Positions 25,966 to 35,719 of a DNA stretch of 53,837 nt are shown piece by piece (position 1 is the stretch's first letter; each line of letters opens with the position of its first letter). Source of the DNA: Planctomycetota bacterium (lineage in GTDB: Bacteria > Planctomycetota > Phycisphaerae > Phycisphaerales > SM1A02); NCBI GenBank assembly GCA_016873115.1, contig VGYB01000010.1, forward strand, positions 1-53,837, in the 5' to 3' direction. The notes under the pieces are model-generated. The model was given only the letters and a program-made list of their open reading frames with translations, ran no database searches and was not told the DNA's origin. Both the position numbers and the translations under genes were made by a program.

Positions 25966-27140
25966 CAGCACATCTCGATGAGCATGCTCACGGCGTTGCC
26001 GCCGCCGAGGCAGAGGCTGCAGATGCCACGCTTGCCGCCGGTGCGCTGGAGCTGATGCACGAGCGTGCAGAGGACGCGCGCGCCGCTCGCACCGATCGGG
26101 TGACCGAGCGCAATGCCGCCTCCGCAGATGTTGAGCTTGTCCTCGCTGATCCCCAGCGGCGTGATGTCCGCCAGGACCTGCGCGGCGAACGCCTCGTTGA
26201 GCTCGAAGAGATCGATGTCCTTCACGGCGAGCGAGTGATCCTTCAGCAACCGTTCGATCCCGACCTTCGGCGCGAAGAAGAGTTCCTTGGGCTCGACCCC
26301 GGCGGTGTTCCAACCGACGATGCGCGCGAGTGGCTTCGCCCCCATCGCCTTCGCAGCCTCCCCGGAGCTCACGAGCACGGCAGCGGCGCCGTCGCTGATC
26401 TGGCTGGCGTTGGCGGCCGTCACGCTCCCATCGGGCTTGAACGCCGGGCGGAGCTTTCCGAGTCCCTCGGCCGTCGAGTCCCCGCGGATCCCTTCGTCGG
26501 CGGCGAGCCCGGTCTTGGCCTTGATCATCTCGGCAGTGATCTCGACGATCTCGGGCTTGAACCAGCCTTCGGCGGTCGCGCGTGCGGCGCGCTGGTGGCT
26601 CTGCGCGCTGAAGCGGTCCTGCTCGGCGCGGCTCACGGAGCATGTGGCGGCGATGTGCTCGGCGGCGAAGCCCATGCCCCAGCACTCGAAGGCGCAGCGC
26701 AGGCCGTCGTACTCCATGTGGTCCTGCATCTCGACCTTGCCGAACTTGGCGCCCGCGCGGACATGGGCAAAGTGCGGTGCCAAGTCCATGTTCTCCATCC
26801 CGCCGGCGACCACGACCCTGTTCACGCCCGCACGGATCCCGGTGGCAGCCTGCATCACGGCCTGGAGGCCGCTGCCGCAGACCTTGTTCACGGTGACGGC
26901 ATTCAGGGTGTGGGGAAGGCCCGCCTTGAGCCCTGCCTGCCGGGCCGGGTTCTGGCCAACGCCTGCCTGCAGCACGCAGCCCATGATGCACTCGTCCACA
27001 TGCTCCTTGGCGGCTGGTACCTGCTCGAGCACAGCCCTGATGACGATGGCACCCAGGTCGGGGGCGCTGGTGCGGGCGAGCGAACCACCGAACTTGCCGA
27101 CGGGGGTGCGCTTGGCGGCGAGGATCACGGGCTGGTGCAT
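25965..27140 (-). CDS. Acetyl-CoA C-acetyltransferase (thiolase family)
   Basis: Condenses two acetyl-CoA to acetoacetyl-CoA or carries out the reverse thiolysis. Catalytic elements are Cys88 in NKVCGSGLQAV, the NEAFAAQ box, the GHPIGASGARV histidine loop and the C-terminal active Cys in CSLCLGGGNA. 391 residues is the length of biosynthetic thiolases (AtoB/PhaA type). ATG 27140 is supported by GGAG upstream and a TATGAT box further out. It may serve isoprenoid, ketone-body or fatty-acid metabolism; no companion gene settles this. Confidence 0.95.
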   Translation of the reverse strand: MHQPVILAAKRTPVGKFGGSLARTSAPDLGAIVIRAVLEQVPAAKEHVDECIMGCVLQAGVGQNPARQAGLKAGLPHTLNAVTVNKVCGSGLQAVMQAATGIRAGVNRVVVAGGMENMDLAPHFAHVRAGAKFGKVEMQDHMEYDGLRCAFECWGMGFAAEHIAATCSVSRAEQDRFSAQSHQRAARATAEGWFKPEIVEITAEMIKAKTGLAADEGIRGDSTAEGLGKLRPAFKPDGSVTAANASQISDGAAAVLVSSGEAAKAMGAKPLARIVGWNTAGVEPKELFFAPKVGIERLLKDHSLAVKDIDLFELNEAFAAQVLADITPLGISEDKLNICGGGIALGHPIGASGARVLCTLVHQLQRTGGKRGICSLCLGGGNAVSMLIEMC

Positions 27141-27173
27141 GGGTGCTGGTCTCCGGGTTTGGGGGAAGTTGCC

Positions 27174-27179
27174 ATCATA
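27174..27179 (-). promoter_or_regulatory. Candidate -10 box for the thiolase-lipoprotein unit
   Basis: TATGAT on the minus strand lies 33 nt before ATG 27140. I do not see a convincing -35. Confidence 0.4.
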
Positions 27180-27221
27180 CGCAGCATGCGGCGCATGGTC
27201 GCGCCGCCAGGAGCCTCGCGC

Positions 27222-28232
27222 ATGCGATCGAATGTCGACACCGGCAACCTTCTCAGCCTCCAGAGCCACATCCTGCAGGAGGAGGCTCGACACCCCGGCG
27301 CATCGGGTGACTTCTCCTGGATCGTCAGCGCCATCTCGCTGGCAGGGAAGGCGATCGCGCACAAGGTGCGGCGCGCGCGGCTCGAGGGCGTGCTCGGAGA
27401 CTGGGGCGAGAAGAATGTGCAGGGCGAGGAACAGATCCGCATGGATGTGATCGCCAACGAGACCATCCTGCGCTGCCTCGGCTCGCGCGCAAGCATCGCG
27501 GTGGTGGCGAGCGAGGAGGACGAGGAACCCACCATCCTGCGCACCGGCAAGGAAGGCGGCAAGTACTGCGTCCTGTTCGATCCGCTCGACGGCTCGAGCA
27601 ATCTGGATGTGTGCGGTCCGGTCGGCACGATCTTCTCGATCCTGCGCAACGACCCGGTGATCGAGGGCGCCGAGGCGACCATCTGCCAGCGCGGCGTGCG
27701 GCAGGTCGCCGCGGGCTACATCCTCTATGGCCCGAGCACGGCGTTCGTGATCACCACCGGCAACGGCGTGGACCTCTTCGAGCTCGATCCGTTCCTCGGC
27801 TCATTCCTGCTCGTGAAGCAGGGGCTGCGCATTCCGCAGGGCAACCGGACCTACTCGTTGAACGAGGCCTACACCCAGAGCTTCCCGGCCGGCTACCAGC
27901 GCTACCTCACTTGGGCGCACGGCCACGGCTACAGCAGCCGCTACATCGGTGCGTTCGTCGCTGATGTGCACCGCATCCTCATGTCAGGCGGCGTGTTCCT
28001 GTATCCGCCAACCAGCAAGCACCCCGAGGGCAAGCTGCGCCTGCTCTACGAGGCGAATCCAATGGCCTACATCATCGAGCAGGCCGGAGGCAAGGCGATC
28101 TCAAGCGGGCTGCCCACGCTCGACCTTCACCCGCAACGGCTCCACCAGCGCACACCGATCGTCGTCGGCAGTGCCGATCAGGTGGATGCCATGATGGCGC
28201 AGGTGCATCAGGCCACCGACTGGCATCCCTGA
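27222..28232 (+). CDS. fbp: Fructose-1,6-bisphosphatase, class I
   Basis: Hydrolyses fructose 1,6-bisphosphate in gluconeogenesis. The metal-binding motif FDPLDGSSNLDVCGPVGTIFS is complete. ASEEDEEP supplies the upstream acidic metal ligands, and GGVFLYPPTSKHPEGKLRLLYEANPMAYIIEQAGGKA the C-terminal substrate site. Starting at ATG 27222, which has AGGAG 9 nt upstream, gives 336 residues, the family norm. ATGs at 27186 and 27195 are less likely. It is divergent from the thiolase gene. Confidence 0.96.
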   Translation: MRSNVDTGNLLSLQSHILQEEARHPGASGDFSWIVSAISLAGKAIAHKVRRARLEGVLGDWGEKNVQGEEQIRMDVIANETILRCLGSRASIAVVASEEDEEPTILRTGKEGGKYCVLFDPLDGSSNLDVCGPVGTIFSILRNDPVIEGAEATICQRGVRQVAAGYILYGPSTAFVITTGNGVDLFELDPFLGSFLLVKQGLRIPQGNRTYSLNEAYTQSFPAGYQRYLTWAHGHGYSSRYIGAFVADVHRILMSGGVFLYPPTSKHPEGKLRLLYEANPMAYIIEQAGGKAISSGLPTLDLHPQRLHQRTPIVVGSADQVDAMMAQVHQATDWHP

Positions 28233-28303
28233 GGAAACGGTGTGCGTGGGTGCCCCCGCGCGGGCGAATCGCGGGCGAATCATGCTGGCGGGTCGTCGGC
28301 ATG

Positions 28304-28332
28304 AAAAAACCCCACGGCAACACACCGTGGGG
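28304..28332 (-). terminator. Intrinsic terminator of clpC
   Basis: Reading the minus strand, an 8-bp GC-rich stem (CCCCACGG / CCGTGGGG) with a 7-nt loop is followed directly by six Ts. It sits 30 nt after the clpC stop and is the clearest rho-independent terminator in the window. Confidence 0.9.
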
Positions 28333-28361
28333 TCGGGTTGGGTTTCGGTGGTCCCCGTGCC

Positions 28362-30902
28362 TCAGGCGCTTGGGGCGGTCTCGCTCGGTGCCGCGTCGCT
28401 GATCGGCGCGGTGGCACGCTCGGCTCGGAACGTCAGGTGCTCCTTGCCGTCCTCGCGGGTCGCGTGGATCGTGTCGCCGGGGCGGAAGTCGCCCAGGAGC
28501 AGATTCTCGGCCAGGGGGTCCTCGACGAAGGTGCCGATCGCACGACGGAGCGGACGAGCGCCGAAGTCGGGGTTGTAGCCCTTTTCGATCAGGAACTCGC
28601 GCGCCGGGGCATCGAGCTCCAGCTTCATGTCCCGCTCGGCCAAGCGTTGACGGAGCTTGGCCAGTTCGATCTCGATGATCTGCGTGAGGTCCTCCTTCAC
28701 GAGCGACCGGAAGACGATGATGTCATCGAGGCGGTTGATGAACTCGGGGCGGAAGTACTTCTCGGCTTCGCCGAGGAGCTGCTTCTTCATCCGGTCGTAG
28801 TCGGCGACCTCGCTGCGCTTGGTGAAGCCGAACGCCGAGCCACCCTTGATCAGGTCGGCACCGATGTTGCTGGTCATGATCACGATCGTGTTCTTGAAGT
28901 CCACATTCCGGCCGTAGGAGTCGGTCAAGCGGCCTTCTTCCGTGATCTGCAGCAGCATGTTGTAGACATCGGGGTGGGCCTTCTCGACTTCGTCGAGCAG
29001 GACGACCGAGTAGGGACGGCGACGCACGCGCTCCGTGAGCTGGCCGCCCTCCTCGTAGCCGACATAGCCCGGAGGCGCGCCGACCAGCCGGCTGACCGCG
29101 TGCTTCTCCATGTACTCGCTCATGTCGAGGTGGATCATGGCATCGGGGTCACCGAACATGAAGGTCGCCAGGGCCTTGCACAGCAGGGTCTTGCCGACGC
29201 CCGAGGGGCCGACGAAGAGGAAGCTGCCCATGGGGCGGCGCGGGTCCTTCAGGCCGGCGCGAGCCTTGCGGATCGCGCGGGCGACCGCCTTGACCGCGTC
29301 GTCCTGGCTGACGACTGCCTTGTGGAGCTCGGCCTCGAGCTGCATGAGCCGCTCGGACTCTTCCTTGGCGAGCTTCGTGAGCGGCACGCCGGTCATCTTC
29401 GACACGACCTCTCGGATCATGTCCTCGTCGACCAAGGCCTGTGACTCGTTCATGCGCTCGCGCCACTCGACCTGGCGGCGCTCCTTCTCCTTGCGCATCT
29501 TCTCGGCCTGATCGCGAAGATCCGCAGCACGCTCGTAGTCGGCACCGCGCACGGCCTCGTCCTTCTCGAGCGAGAGGCGCTCGATGCGCTCCTCGATTTC
29601 GGCCAGGTCAGGCGGCTTGCTCATGGTCTTCAGGCGCACACGGGCGCCGGCCTCGTCGAGCACATCGATCGACTTGTCCGGCTGGACGCGGCCGGTGATG
29701 TAGCGGCCGCTGAGATCCACTGCGGCGCGCAGCGCGTCGTCATCGAAGCGCACCTTGTGGTGGGCCTCGTACTTCTCGCGCAGTCCCTTGAGGATCTCGA
29801 AGGTCTGCTCGGCGTTCGGCGGGTCGACGGTGATCGGCTGGAAGCGGCGCTCCAGGGCCGGGTCCTTCTCGACGTACTTGCGGAACTCGTCGTAGGTGGT
29901 CGCACCGATGCACTGGATCTCGCCACGGGCGAGGGCAGGCTTCAGCACATTGCTCGCATCGATGGCACCCTCGGCGCCGCCGGCACCCACGAGGGTGTGC
30001 AGTTCGTCGATGAAAAGCAGCACATTCTTCGAACGCTTGACCTCGTTCATGACGGCCTTGATGCGCTCCTCGAACTGGCCGCGGTACTTGGTACCCGCGA
30101 CCATGGCTGCCAGGTCGAGCGCGATCAGGCGCTTGTCGTAGAGCAATTCAGGTACATCCTGCGCGACGATCGAGCGGGCCAGGCCCTCGGCGATGGCGGT
30201 CTTGCCGACGCCGGCTTCGCCCAGGAGGACCGGGTTGTTCTTCGTACGGCGGCAGAGCACCTGGATCAGGCGCTCGATCTCGCTGGCACGGCCGATGACC
30301 GGATCGAGCTCGCCGTTGCGAGCCATCTCGGTGAGGTCATGTCCGAAACTGTCGAGCGCGGGGGTCTTGCTCTTGCCGGAGGCGCGGCGGCCCGGCTCGG
30401 GCGCAGGCGCGGCAGCCTCGCCCTCGGAGGCCTGCGGCTGCTGGCTGGTTTCCTCGGCTTCCCCACCGGCACCCAGGAGGTTCAGGACTTCCTCGCGGAC
30501 ATCATCGAGCTTCAGGCCCAGGTTCAGGAGCACCTGGGCCGCCACGCCATCCTGCTCACGCAGGAGGCCCAGCAAGAGGTGCTCGGTGCCGACATAGTTG
30601 TGATTCAGGTTGCGGGCTTCCTCGATGGCGTACTCCACGACCTTCTTGGCGCGCGGGGTCTGGGGCAGCTTGCCCATGGTGACCATCTCGGGGCCGCTCT
30701 TGACGAGCTTCTCGACCTCAAGGCGGACCTTGCGCAGGTCGATGCCGAGATTCTTGAGCACATTGGCGCCGACGCCCGAGCCTTCCTTCACGAGGCCCAG
30801 CAGGATGTGCTCCGTGCCGATGTACTCGTGGTTGAAGCGCTGGGCTTCCTGGTTGGCCAGGGCCATCACCTTGCGTGCGCGGTCGGTCAGCCGTTCGTAC
30901 AT
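28362..30902 (-). CDS. clpC: ClpC-type AAA+ unfoldase of the Clp protease
   Basis: Hexameric ATPase that unfolds substrates for ClpP. Two N-terminal Clp repeats (residues 1-145, including [18 protein letters not shown] and [18 protein letters not shown]) precede a linker. The first AAA+ module follows, with Walker A GEAGVGKT (228-235) and [18 protein letters not shown]-like middle segment [11 protein letters not shown] (460-470) is the mark of ClpC rather than ClpA or ClpB. The second AAA+ module has Walker A GPSGVGKT (565-572). 846 residues is normal. AAGGAGG lies about 5 nt before ATG 30902; longer frames upstream are not real. Confidence 0.97.
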   Translation of the reverse strand: MYERLTDRARKVMALANQEAQRFNHEYIGTEHILLGLVKEGSGVGANVLKNLGIDLRKVRLEVEKLVKSGPEMVTMGKLPQTPRAKKVVEYAIEEARNLNHNYVGTEHLLLGLLREQDGVAAQVLLNLGLKLDDVREEVLNLLGAGGEAEETSQQPQASEGEAAAPAPEPGRRASGKSKTPALDSFGHDLTEMARNGELDPVIGRASEIERLIQVLCRRTKNNPVLLGEAGVGKTAIAEGLARSIVAQDVPELLYDKRLIALDLAAMVAGTKYRGQFEERIKAVMNEVKRSKNVLLFIDELHTLVGAGGAEGAIDASNVLKPALARGEIQCIGATTYDEFRKYVEKDPALERRFQPITVDPPNAEQTFEILKGLREKYEAHHKVRFDDDALRAAVDLSGRYITGRVQPDKSIDVLDEAGARVRLKTMSKPPDLAEIEERIERLSLEKDEAVRGADYERAADLRDQAEKMRKEKERRQVEWRERMNESQALVDEDMIREVVSKMTGVPLTKLAKEESERLMQLEAELHKAVVSQDDAVKAVARAIRKARAGLKDPRRPMGSFLFVGPSGVGKTLLCKALATFMFGDPDAMIHLDMSEYMEKHAVSRLVGAPPGYVGYEEGGQLTERVRRRPYSVVLLDEVEKAHPDVYNMLLQITEEGRLTDSYGRNVDFKNTIVIMTSNIGADLIKGGSAFGFTKRSEVADYDRMKKQLLGEAEKYFRPEFINRLDDIIVFRSLVKEDLTQIIEIELAKLRQRLAERDMKLELDAPAREFLIEKGYNPDFGARPLRRAIGTFVEDPLAENLLLGDFRPGDTIHATREDGKEHLTFRAERATAPISDAAPSETAPSA

Positions 30903-31249
30903 CGAAGCCTCCTTGGGGCGGCCGCGGATGGTAGGGGCCGCGTCCGTCGATTCCCGCAATCCGGTTGCACATGGCGTGCCAGCGGTGCGGAATTCCAGTC
31001 CATTGGCCGCTTCCTGCGGCGGCCACACTGAAGCATCGGATTCACGGAGAGAAGACTCAAGCCGGGAGCGTGGGAATCGCGGGGATCGTGGCCACCCCGG
31101 GCACCGACTCCGGCGACCGTGGGCCTTCCCATCATGCAAACCACAGATACACATGGTGTTACGGACCAACATGGCCGGGGTTCGCCGCCTCGTTCCCAAG
31201 GGGACTTTTTTGTGCCCAACGCCCCGCCAACGCGCGACAATCCTGCACC
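30903..31249. other. Divergent intergenic region between clpC and the metalloprotease gene
   Basis: 347 nt without a gene. It contains a 7-bp inverted repeat (31004-31010 / 31019-31025) in the clpC leader. A small hairpin (GTTCCC/GGGGAC) followed by six Ts lies near 31193-31210 on the plus strand, just before the protease gene. I looked for a CIRCE element (TTAGCACTC-N9-GAGTGCTAA) and did not find one. Confidence 0.5.
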
Positions 31250-32617
31250 ATGTCAGCCCTTGTTGCGTTGGTGATCTCCGCCGTGCTCGCCCAGTCGCAG
31301 GGCGAGCCTGCAGTTCCGGCGGGCGACGCTGCCACGAGCACCGCTGCTGCACCCAACATCGGCACGACGATCGAGGAGACTCGGCTCGAGAAGTCGCTCC
31401 GCATCCGAACGAAACTCGCGAAGGGAACGATCGTGGCTGGCCTGCTCGCCACATGGGATGACGATGCGTTCGCCGGCGACTTCGGGCGCATCGAGTGGAT
31501 CGAGCTCACGCCGAGCGAGTTCAAGCGGCTCTTCGGCCAAGTGATGGATGACCGCGATGCGTCGCACCAGCTCCGGTACGCGGAACTGCTCGTTGCGGTT
31601 GGGCTGGACCCGCCGGCGGAGAGTGCGTGGAAGAAGGCCGCCTCGATCGACCCGTCGATCGCGTCGCGCGTGGCCGGCTCGCGTGAAGCGGCGAAGGCCA
31701 TGCGCAAGGCTCGGCTCGAGAAGGAGCGCATGGAGCGTGAAGGTGCCGTGCAGGACTTCGCCGAGGACGGTGCTGCGCCACGATGGCCGGTGCTTACGGA
31801 TGCCGAGCGTGGTGCTGCGCTTGCGACCATGCGCGAGGACGCCAAGCGCTACTCCGCGATGGCCGGCGTGAGCGTGGAGCCGATCGAGACGGAGTACTTC
31901 ATCCTGATCTCGGAGCTTCGGCCCGCCGAGACCAAGGAGCTCCGGAAGGAACTCGATCGGATGTACGCGCAGGTGCTGGGCTACCTCGGGGTGGACCCGA
32001 AGGTCAACCTGTTCTGGGGCAAGGCGGTGATCTTCCTCTTCGCGACCGAGGACCGCTTCAAGGCCGTTGAGGCGGGGGCGTTCCGGAACCCCATGGTTGG
32101 CCGCCCCGGCAGCGGCCAGGTCATGGGGCTGTGCCACATGATGAAGGAGAAGGTCTTCGTCAACAGCTGGCGTTGCCCCGACTACGCCCTGTTCGGCAGC
32201 GTGCTCATCCACGAGACCGTGCACGGGATCATGCACCGCTACTCGACGCCGGCTCGCCTGCCCGCGTGGGCCGACGAGGGGTTCAGCGATTGGGTCGCGG
32301 CGCAGTTCCAGACCGCCACCGTGGAGCAGGCGCGCCGGGCGCAGGCGATGCAGTACATCCGCAGCGGGGGCAACCTCGTGACGGTGCTCGACATGAACTA
32401 CCGCGACGGGTCGTGGCCTGGCCCGAATGCGCTCGGCTACGCGGTGGGCTACGCGATCGTCGATGCCATGATGCGGGAGGATCCCCGGAAGTTCGAGGCC
32501 TGGCTGCGCAAGGTCAAGGGCGGAACGCCCTGGGAAGAAGCGTTGCAGGACGCATGCGGGTTGAGCAAGCCGCAGCTTGCTGCGAATGTCGCGCGGTTCT
32601 TCTCGACGCGGGATTGA
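31250..32617 (+). CDS. Exported zinc metalloprotease-like protein (gluzincin pattern)
   Basis: 455 residues with a short signal peptide (1-16). The N-terminal ~180 residues are mostly helical and unassigned. The C-terminal domain has the zinc motif H321-E-T-V-H325 and a downstream WADEGFSDW segment whose Glu343 fits the third zinc ligand of the peptidase MA clan. This layout occurs in many uncharacterised exported bacterial proteins. The substrate is unknown. It is convergent with the lolD-like gene, with 8 nt between stops. Confidence 0.75.
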   Translation: MSALVALVISAVLAQSQGEPAVPAGDAATSTAAAPNIGTTIEETRLEKSLRIRTKLAKGTIVAGLLATWDDDAFAGDFGRIEWIELTPSEFKRLFGQVMDDRDASHQLRYAELLVAVGLDPPAESAWKKAASIDPSIASRVAGSREAAKAMRKARLEKERMEREGAVQDFAEDGAAPRWPVLTDAERGAALATMREDAKRYSAMAGVSVEPIETEYFILISELRPAETKELRKELDRMYAQVLGYLGVDPKVNLFWGKAVIFLFATEDRFKAVEAGAFRNPMVGRPGSGQVMGLCHMMKEKVFVNSWRCPDYALFGSVLIHETVHGIMHRYSTPARLPAWADEGFSDWVAAQFQTATVEQARRAQAMQYIRSGGNLVTVLDMNYRDGSWPGPNALGYAVGYAIVDAMMREDPRKFEAWLRKVKGGTPWEEALQDACGLSKPQLAANVARFFSTRD

Positions 32618-32625
32618 AGCGCTCC

Positions 32626-33399
32626 TCAGCCCTCGACGACCTGGCCGTCGCGAAGGTGGACCACGCGGTGGGCCCGCGCGGCGACCGTGGCATCGTGCGT
32701 GACCATCGCGACGGTCAGTCCCTGCGCATGCTGCGCGGCGATGAGGTCGAGGATCGAGGCACCCGTGGTGGCGTCGAGGTTGCCGGTGGGCTCATCGGCA
32801 AGCAGCACGCGCGGCCCGTTCACAAGCGCACGCACGATGGCGACCCGCTGGCGCTCGCCGCCGGAGAGTTCAGCCGGTCGGTGTCTCAGGCGGTGGGACA
32901 GGCCCGCTTGATCGAGCAGTTCCTCTGCGCGCCGTCGGGCGGCCGCCGCACGGGCATGGCCGAACCAGCCACCCACGAGCCCGGGCAGGCACGCGTTCTC
33001 GAGCACCGAGAGTTCGGGCAGGAGGTGATAGAACTGGAAGACGAAGCCGACATCGCGGTTGCGATACCGGTCGAGCGAGCGACCGGCGCCGAGGTTGACG
33101 GCACGGCCCTCGAACTCGATCGTGCCGCGCCCCTCGTCCGGTCGGTCGAGCCCGCCCAGCAGGTGCATGAGCGTGCTCTTGCCGCTGCCGGACTGTCCGA
33201 GGATGGCGACCCACTCGCCTTGAGCGATCGAGATGCTCGCGCCGCGCAGCACCGGCACTTCGACCTGGCCGAATCGATAGGTCCTGTGCACCTCGAGCGC
33301 GGCGAGCATCGGCGGAGCCGTCGTGGCCGAGGGCGGCCGACTGGTTCGACCGGAGTCTGCGGACAGGGTGCCCGAGTGGGTCGACGCGGGATCAGCCAT
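32626..33399 (-). CDS. lolD: LolD-like ABC transporter ATP-binding protein
   Basis: Cytoplasmic ATPase expected to power the adjacent LolC-type permease, which extracts lipoproteins from the inner membrane. Walker A GQSGSGKS (68-75), Q-loop FQFYHLLPE, signature LSGGERQ (178-184), Walker B LLADEPTGN (199-207) and the H-loop THD are all present. The N-terminal ~30 residues before MLAALEVHRTYRFG are extra. A start at the internal ATG (33309) would remove them. The chosen ATG overlaps the permease stop by 8 nt. MacB-type export is the main alternative. Confidence 0.9.
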   Translation of the reverse strand: MADPASTHSGTLSADSGRTSRPPSATTAPPMLAALEVHRTYRFGQVEVPVLRGASISIAQGEWVAILGQSGSGKSTLMHLLGGLDRPDEGRGTIEFEGRAVNLGAGRSLDRYRNRDVGFVFQFYHLLPELSVLENACLPGLVGGWFGHARAAAARRRAEELLDQAGLSHRLRHRPAELSGGERQRVAIVRALVNGPRVLLADEPTGNLDATTGASILDLIAAQHAQGLTVAMVTHDATVAARAHRVVHLRDGQVVEG

Positions 33400-35035
33400 A
33401 GCGCAGCGCCTCGACTGGATCGACATCGGCCGCCTTGGCTGCGGGGATCGCAGCACCGATCACGCTGAACACGATGCCGCCGCCCACCGTGATGGCCGCG
33501 TTGAACCAGTCGACCTGGCTCGGGATGCGGCTGAAGTAGTAGACCGAAGGATCCCAGATGAGCGTGCCGCGGTGGCCAAGGAGCGCCAGCGTGATCACGC
33601 CGAGCGTGACCGAGGCGATCGTCCAGAGCAAGCCGGGAAGGAGCTGGCCGCGCCCAGCGAGGGAGTGCAGGGCCATCACCAGCGACAGCACCGACAGGGC
33701 GCATGTGGTGATCCAGGCGGCGCGCGGTGCATCGCGGCCGATCGCCTCATGGATCAGGTTGATGTTGTCCACGACGATCCACGCAATCCCCACGCCGGCC
33801 AGGCTGCCGACCACGCCGATCGCCAGGCCGTAGCGCAGGAAGATCCAGAGGATCCCGAGCCGGCTCGCGCCCACGCTGCGCAGGATGCCGATGTCGCGGG
33901 TCTTCTCGATCACGATCGACCAGAAGATGCTGAGGATCAGGCCTGCGCAGACGATGTGGATGATCGAGAAGAGGATGCGCATCATCTCGCGCTCCTTCTC
34001 GACTGGTCCGATGAGGTCGCGCAGTTGCTGCTCCCAAGTCAGGATGCTCACGCGCTCGGGCGGACGCCCGAGTCGGTCGCTGCGGCGCGCCGCCCTGGCG
34101 ACGAAGGCATCCCACGACGCTTCGACCGCATCGCGGGCAGCCAGGGCGTCGACGCCGGGCTTCGCACGGATGAGCACCTTCGTCACGCGCGCCGGTGTCG
34201 TGCCCAGGAGCGGCAGATTGCCCTCTCCATCGGGTTCGGCGGTCGTGTCGTAGAGCGGCGCCGCATCGAGCCGCAGGAGCTGCTGCGCCTGGGCGAGCGG
34301 GATGAAGATACGGCTCTTGTCGACGTCGTAGACGCCGCTGAAGACCTCATTGACGATGGGGAAGGTCGCGTCGCGGGGCTCGCTGATCTTGCCGCTCTCG
34401 CTGACGGGGACGACGGTGAGGGTGACTTCCTCGCCGGGCATGAACCAGCCGAAGCGCGGCAGGTACGAACCATTGGACTGCCGTGCATTGCCGATGGACA
34501 CATGCATGCCCAGCACGATGCCCGGCCTGCCGGTGGAAGCCTGCGTGAGCGTGAGCCCGTCGCGCAGGATCGACCCGTCCATGCGGAGGCGCGGGTCCTC
34601 GGGGAGCATCGCGTCCCGCGCGGCATCGTCGGTTGGCGGCCGCCACCACACCTTCTCGCCGAATGCGGTCACGCGCGCGAACGAGGCTGGCTCGATCGCC
34701 CAGACCTGGACCGGCGCGATCTCCTTGCTCGGACCCGACGGGTACGGCATGCGCAGGAGGCCGAGCGTGTCGATGACGGGCGTGGCTTCCTCGACCTCAG
34801 GAAGCGCGCGAAGGTCGGCGAGCCACTCGTCGTAGTGGGGGATGCCGCCGACACCGCTCGACACGATCACATCGCCGATGAGCGTGCGACCGCTGGCCTT
34901 GAGCATGTCGAGGAACCCGCTCATCACGCTGACCACGATGATGACCAAGGCGACGCAGAGCGCGACTGCGCCGACCGCGATCATCGGGATCACGCGGGAG
35001 GTCAGGTACCGGTTGGAGAGGAGCGCCGCGTACAT
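33392..35035 (-). CDS. lolC: LolC/E-type ABC transporter permease (FtsX family)
   Basis: Inner-membrane permease. Helix 1 is at about residues 15-40, then a periplasmic MacB-like domain of about 330 residues, then three or four C-terminal helices including HIVCAGLILSIFWSIVIEKTRDIGILRSVGAS, the FtsX-type coupling motif. It ends in DPVEALRYG, typical of LolC/E. It is longer than E. coli LolC (~400) because of an enlarged periplasmic part and an extra hydrophobic segment (about 450-480). GTG 35041 is an in-frame alternative. ATG 35035 is preferred since TAGGCT ends 10 nt before it. Confidence 0.88.
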   Translation of the reverse strand: MYAALLSNRYLTSRVIPMIAVGAVALCVALVIIVVSVMSGFLDMLKASGRTLIGDVIVSSGVGGIPHYDEWLADLRALPEVEEATPVIDTLGLLRMPYPSGPSKEIAPVQVWAIEPASFARVTAFGEKVWWRPPTDDAARDAMLPEDPRLRMDGSILRDGLTLTQASTGRPGIVLGMHVSIGNARQSNGSYLPRFGWFMPGEEVTLTVVPVSESGKISEPRDATFPIVNEVFSGVYDVDKSRIFIPLAQAQQLLRLDAAPLYDTTAEPDGEGNLPLLGTTPARVTKVLIRAKPGVDALAARDAVEASWDAFVARAARRSDRLGRPPERVSILTWEQQLRDLIGPVEKEREMMRILFSIIHIVCAGLILSIFWSIVIEKTRDIGILRSVGASRLGILWIFLRYGLAIGVVGSLAGVGIAWIVVDNINLIHEAIGRDAPRAAWITTCALSVLSLVMALHSLAGRGQLLPGLLWTIASVTLGVITLALLGHRGTLIWDPSVYYFSRIPSQVDWFNAAITVGGGIVFSVIGAAIPAAKAADVDPVEALRYG

Positions 35036-35045
35036 GCGCACGGCA

Positions 35046-35051
35046 AGCCTA
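35046..35051 (-). promoter_or_regulatory. Candidate -10 box for the lolCD unit
   Basis: TAGGCT on the minus strand ends 10 nt before ATG 35035; no Shine-Dalgarno is seen. It lies just downstream of the nnrE stop, so lolCD may have its own promoter. Confidence 0.4.
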
Positions 35052-35059
35052 GCAGCGGT

Positions 35060-35692
35060 TCACTGCGGGGCGGGCGCCCCGATGCCCGCGACCACCACGG
35101 CACCGAGCCAGTGCGCGGCGGCCTCGAAGCCCGCCTTGGGAGCCACGAACGTGACCGTCAGTGCCGCGCGGACGGCGCAGCCATGGGGCTGGCCGGTGTC
35201 CGCATCGATGCCGCTGGGCAGGTCCACGCTCACGATCGGGGCACCGCAGCCGTTCATCCACTCGATCGCCTCGCGGTGGCGGCCGACGACGGCGCGGTCA
35301 CAGCCGGTCCCCAGGAGTGCATCGACGATGATGCCGGGCGCGCACGGTGGCTCGACGGGAGTGAAGGCCGTGATCGGGAGGCCCATCCCCCGTGCAATGT
35401 GCGCCATCGTGCGCGGGGCGTCGCCTCGGGGCTCGCCGATGGTCGCCATGCGCACGCTCCGGCCCGCTACGGCCAAGTGCCGTGCGATCGCGAAGCCGTC
35501 GCCGCCATTGTCGCCTTCACCACAGACGACGACGATCTCGCCGACATGCCGATCAGCGACGAGCAGCACCTCGCGTGCGACCGCCGCCGCCGCATTCTCC
35601 ATGAGCAGGAGCCGGGGCATGCCGAGCACCTCGATGCAGTGCGCATCGTGGGCACGGGCCTGGTCTCGGGTGAGCGTTCGCGGCACGGACAT
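35060..35692 (-). CDS. nnrE: NAD(P)H-hydrate epimerase (YjeF N-terminal domain)
   Basis: Converts the R epimer of damaged NAD(P)HX to the S epimer for repair. Motifs are LLMENAAAAVAREV, the loop CGEGDNGGDGFAIARHL, DALLGTGCDR, and SVDLPSGIDADTG. The 210 residues are the epimerase domain only. The ADP/ATP-dependent dehydratase that is often fused at the C-terminus is absent and should be elsewhere in the genome. The frame continues far upstream on the same strand, but the conserved domain starts at ATG 35692. It is divergent from the glycosyltransferase gene, only 27 nt apart. Confidence 0.93.
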   Translation of the reverse strand: MSVPRTLTRDQARAHDAHCIEVLGMPRLLLMENAAAAVAREVLLVADRHVGEIVVVCGEGDNGGDGFAIARHLAVAGRSVRMATIGEPRGDAPRTMAHIARGMGLPITAFTPVEPPCAPGIIVDALLGTGCDRAVVGRHREAIEWMNGCGAPIVSVDLPSGIDADTGQPHGCAVRAALTVTFVAPKAGFEAAAHWLGAVVVAGIGAPAPQ

Positions 35693-35707
35693 GCAATCGT
35701 AGTGCGC

Positions 35708-35713
35708 TACACT
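35708..35713 (+). promoter_or_regulatory. Candidate -10 box for the leaderless glycosyltransferase gene
   Basis: TACACT ends 6 nt before ATG 35720. The divergent nnrE start is 27 nt away, so any upstream promoter elements must lie inside nnrE. Confidence 0.5.
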
Positions 35714-35719
35714 CGGCGC

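Noticed and set aside
30903-31249. CIRCE or HrcA-type control of clpC
   Set aside because: No TTAGCACTC-N9-GAGTGCTAA-like element was found in the upstream region.
33323-35719. Upstream extension of the glycosyltransferase frame by about 800 codons
   Set aside because: This part is antisense to lolC, lolD and nnrE, all conserved. The GT2 protein has a normal start at ATG 35720.
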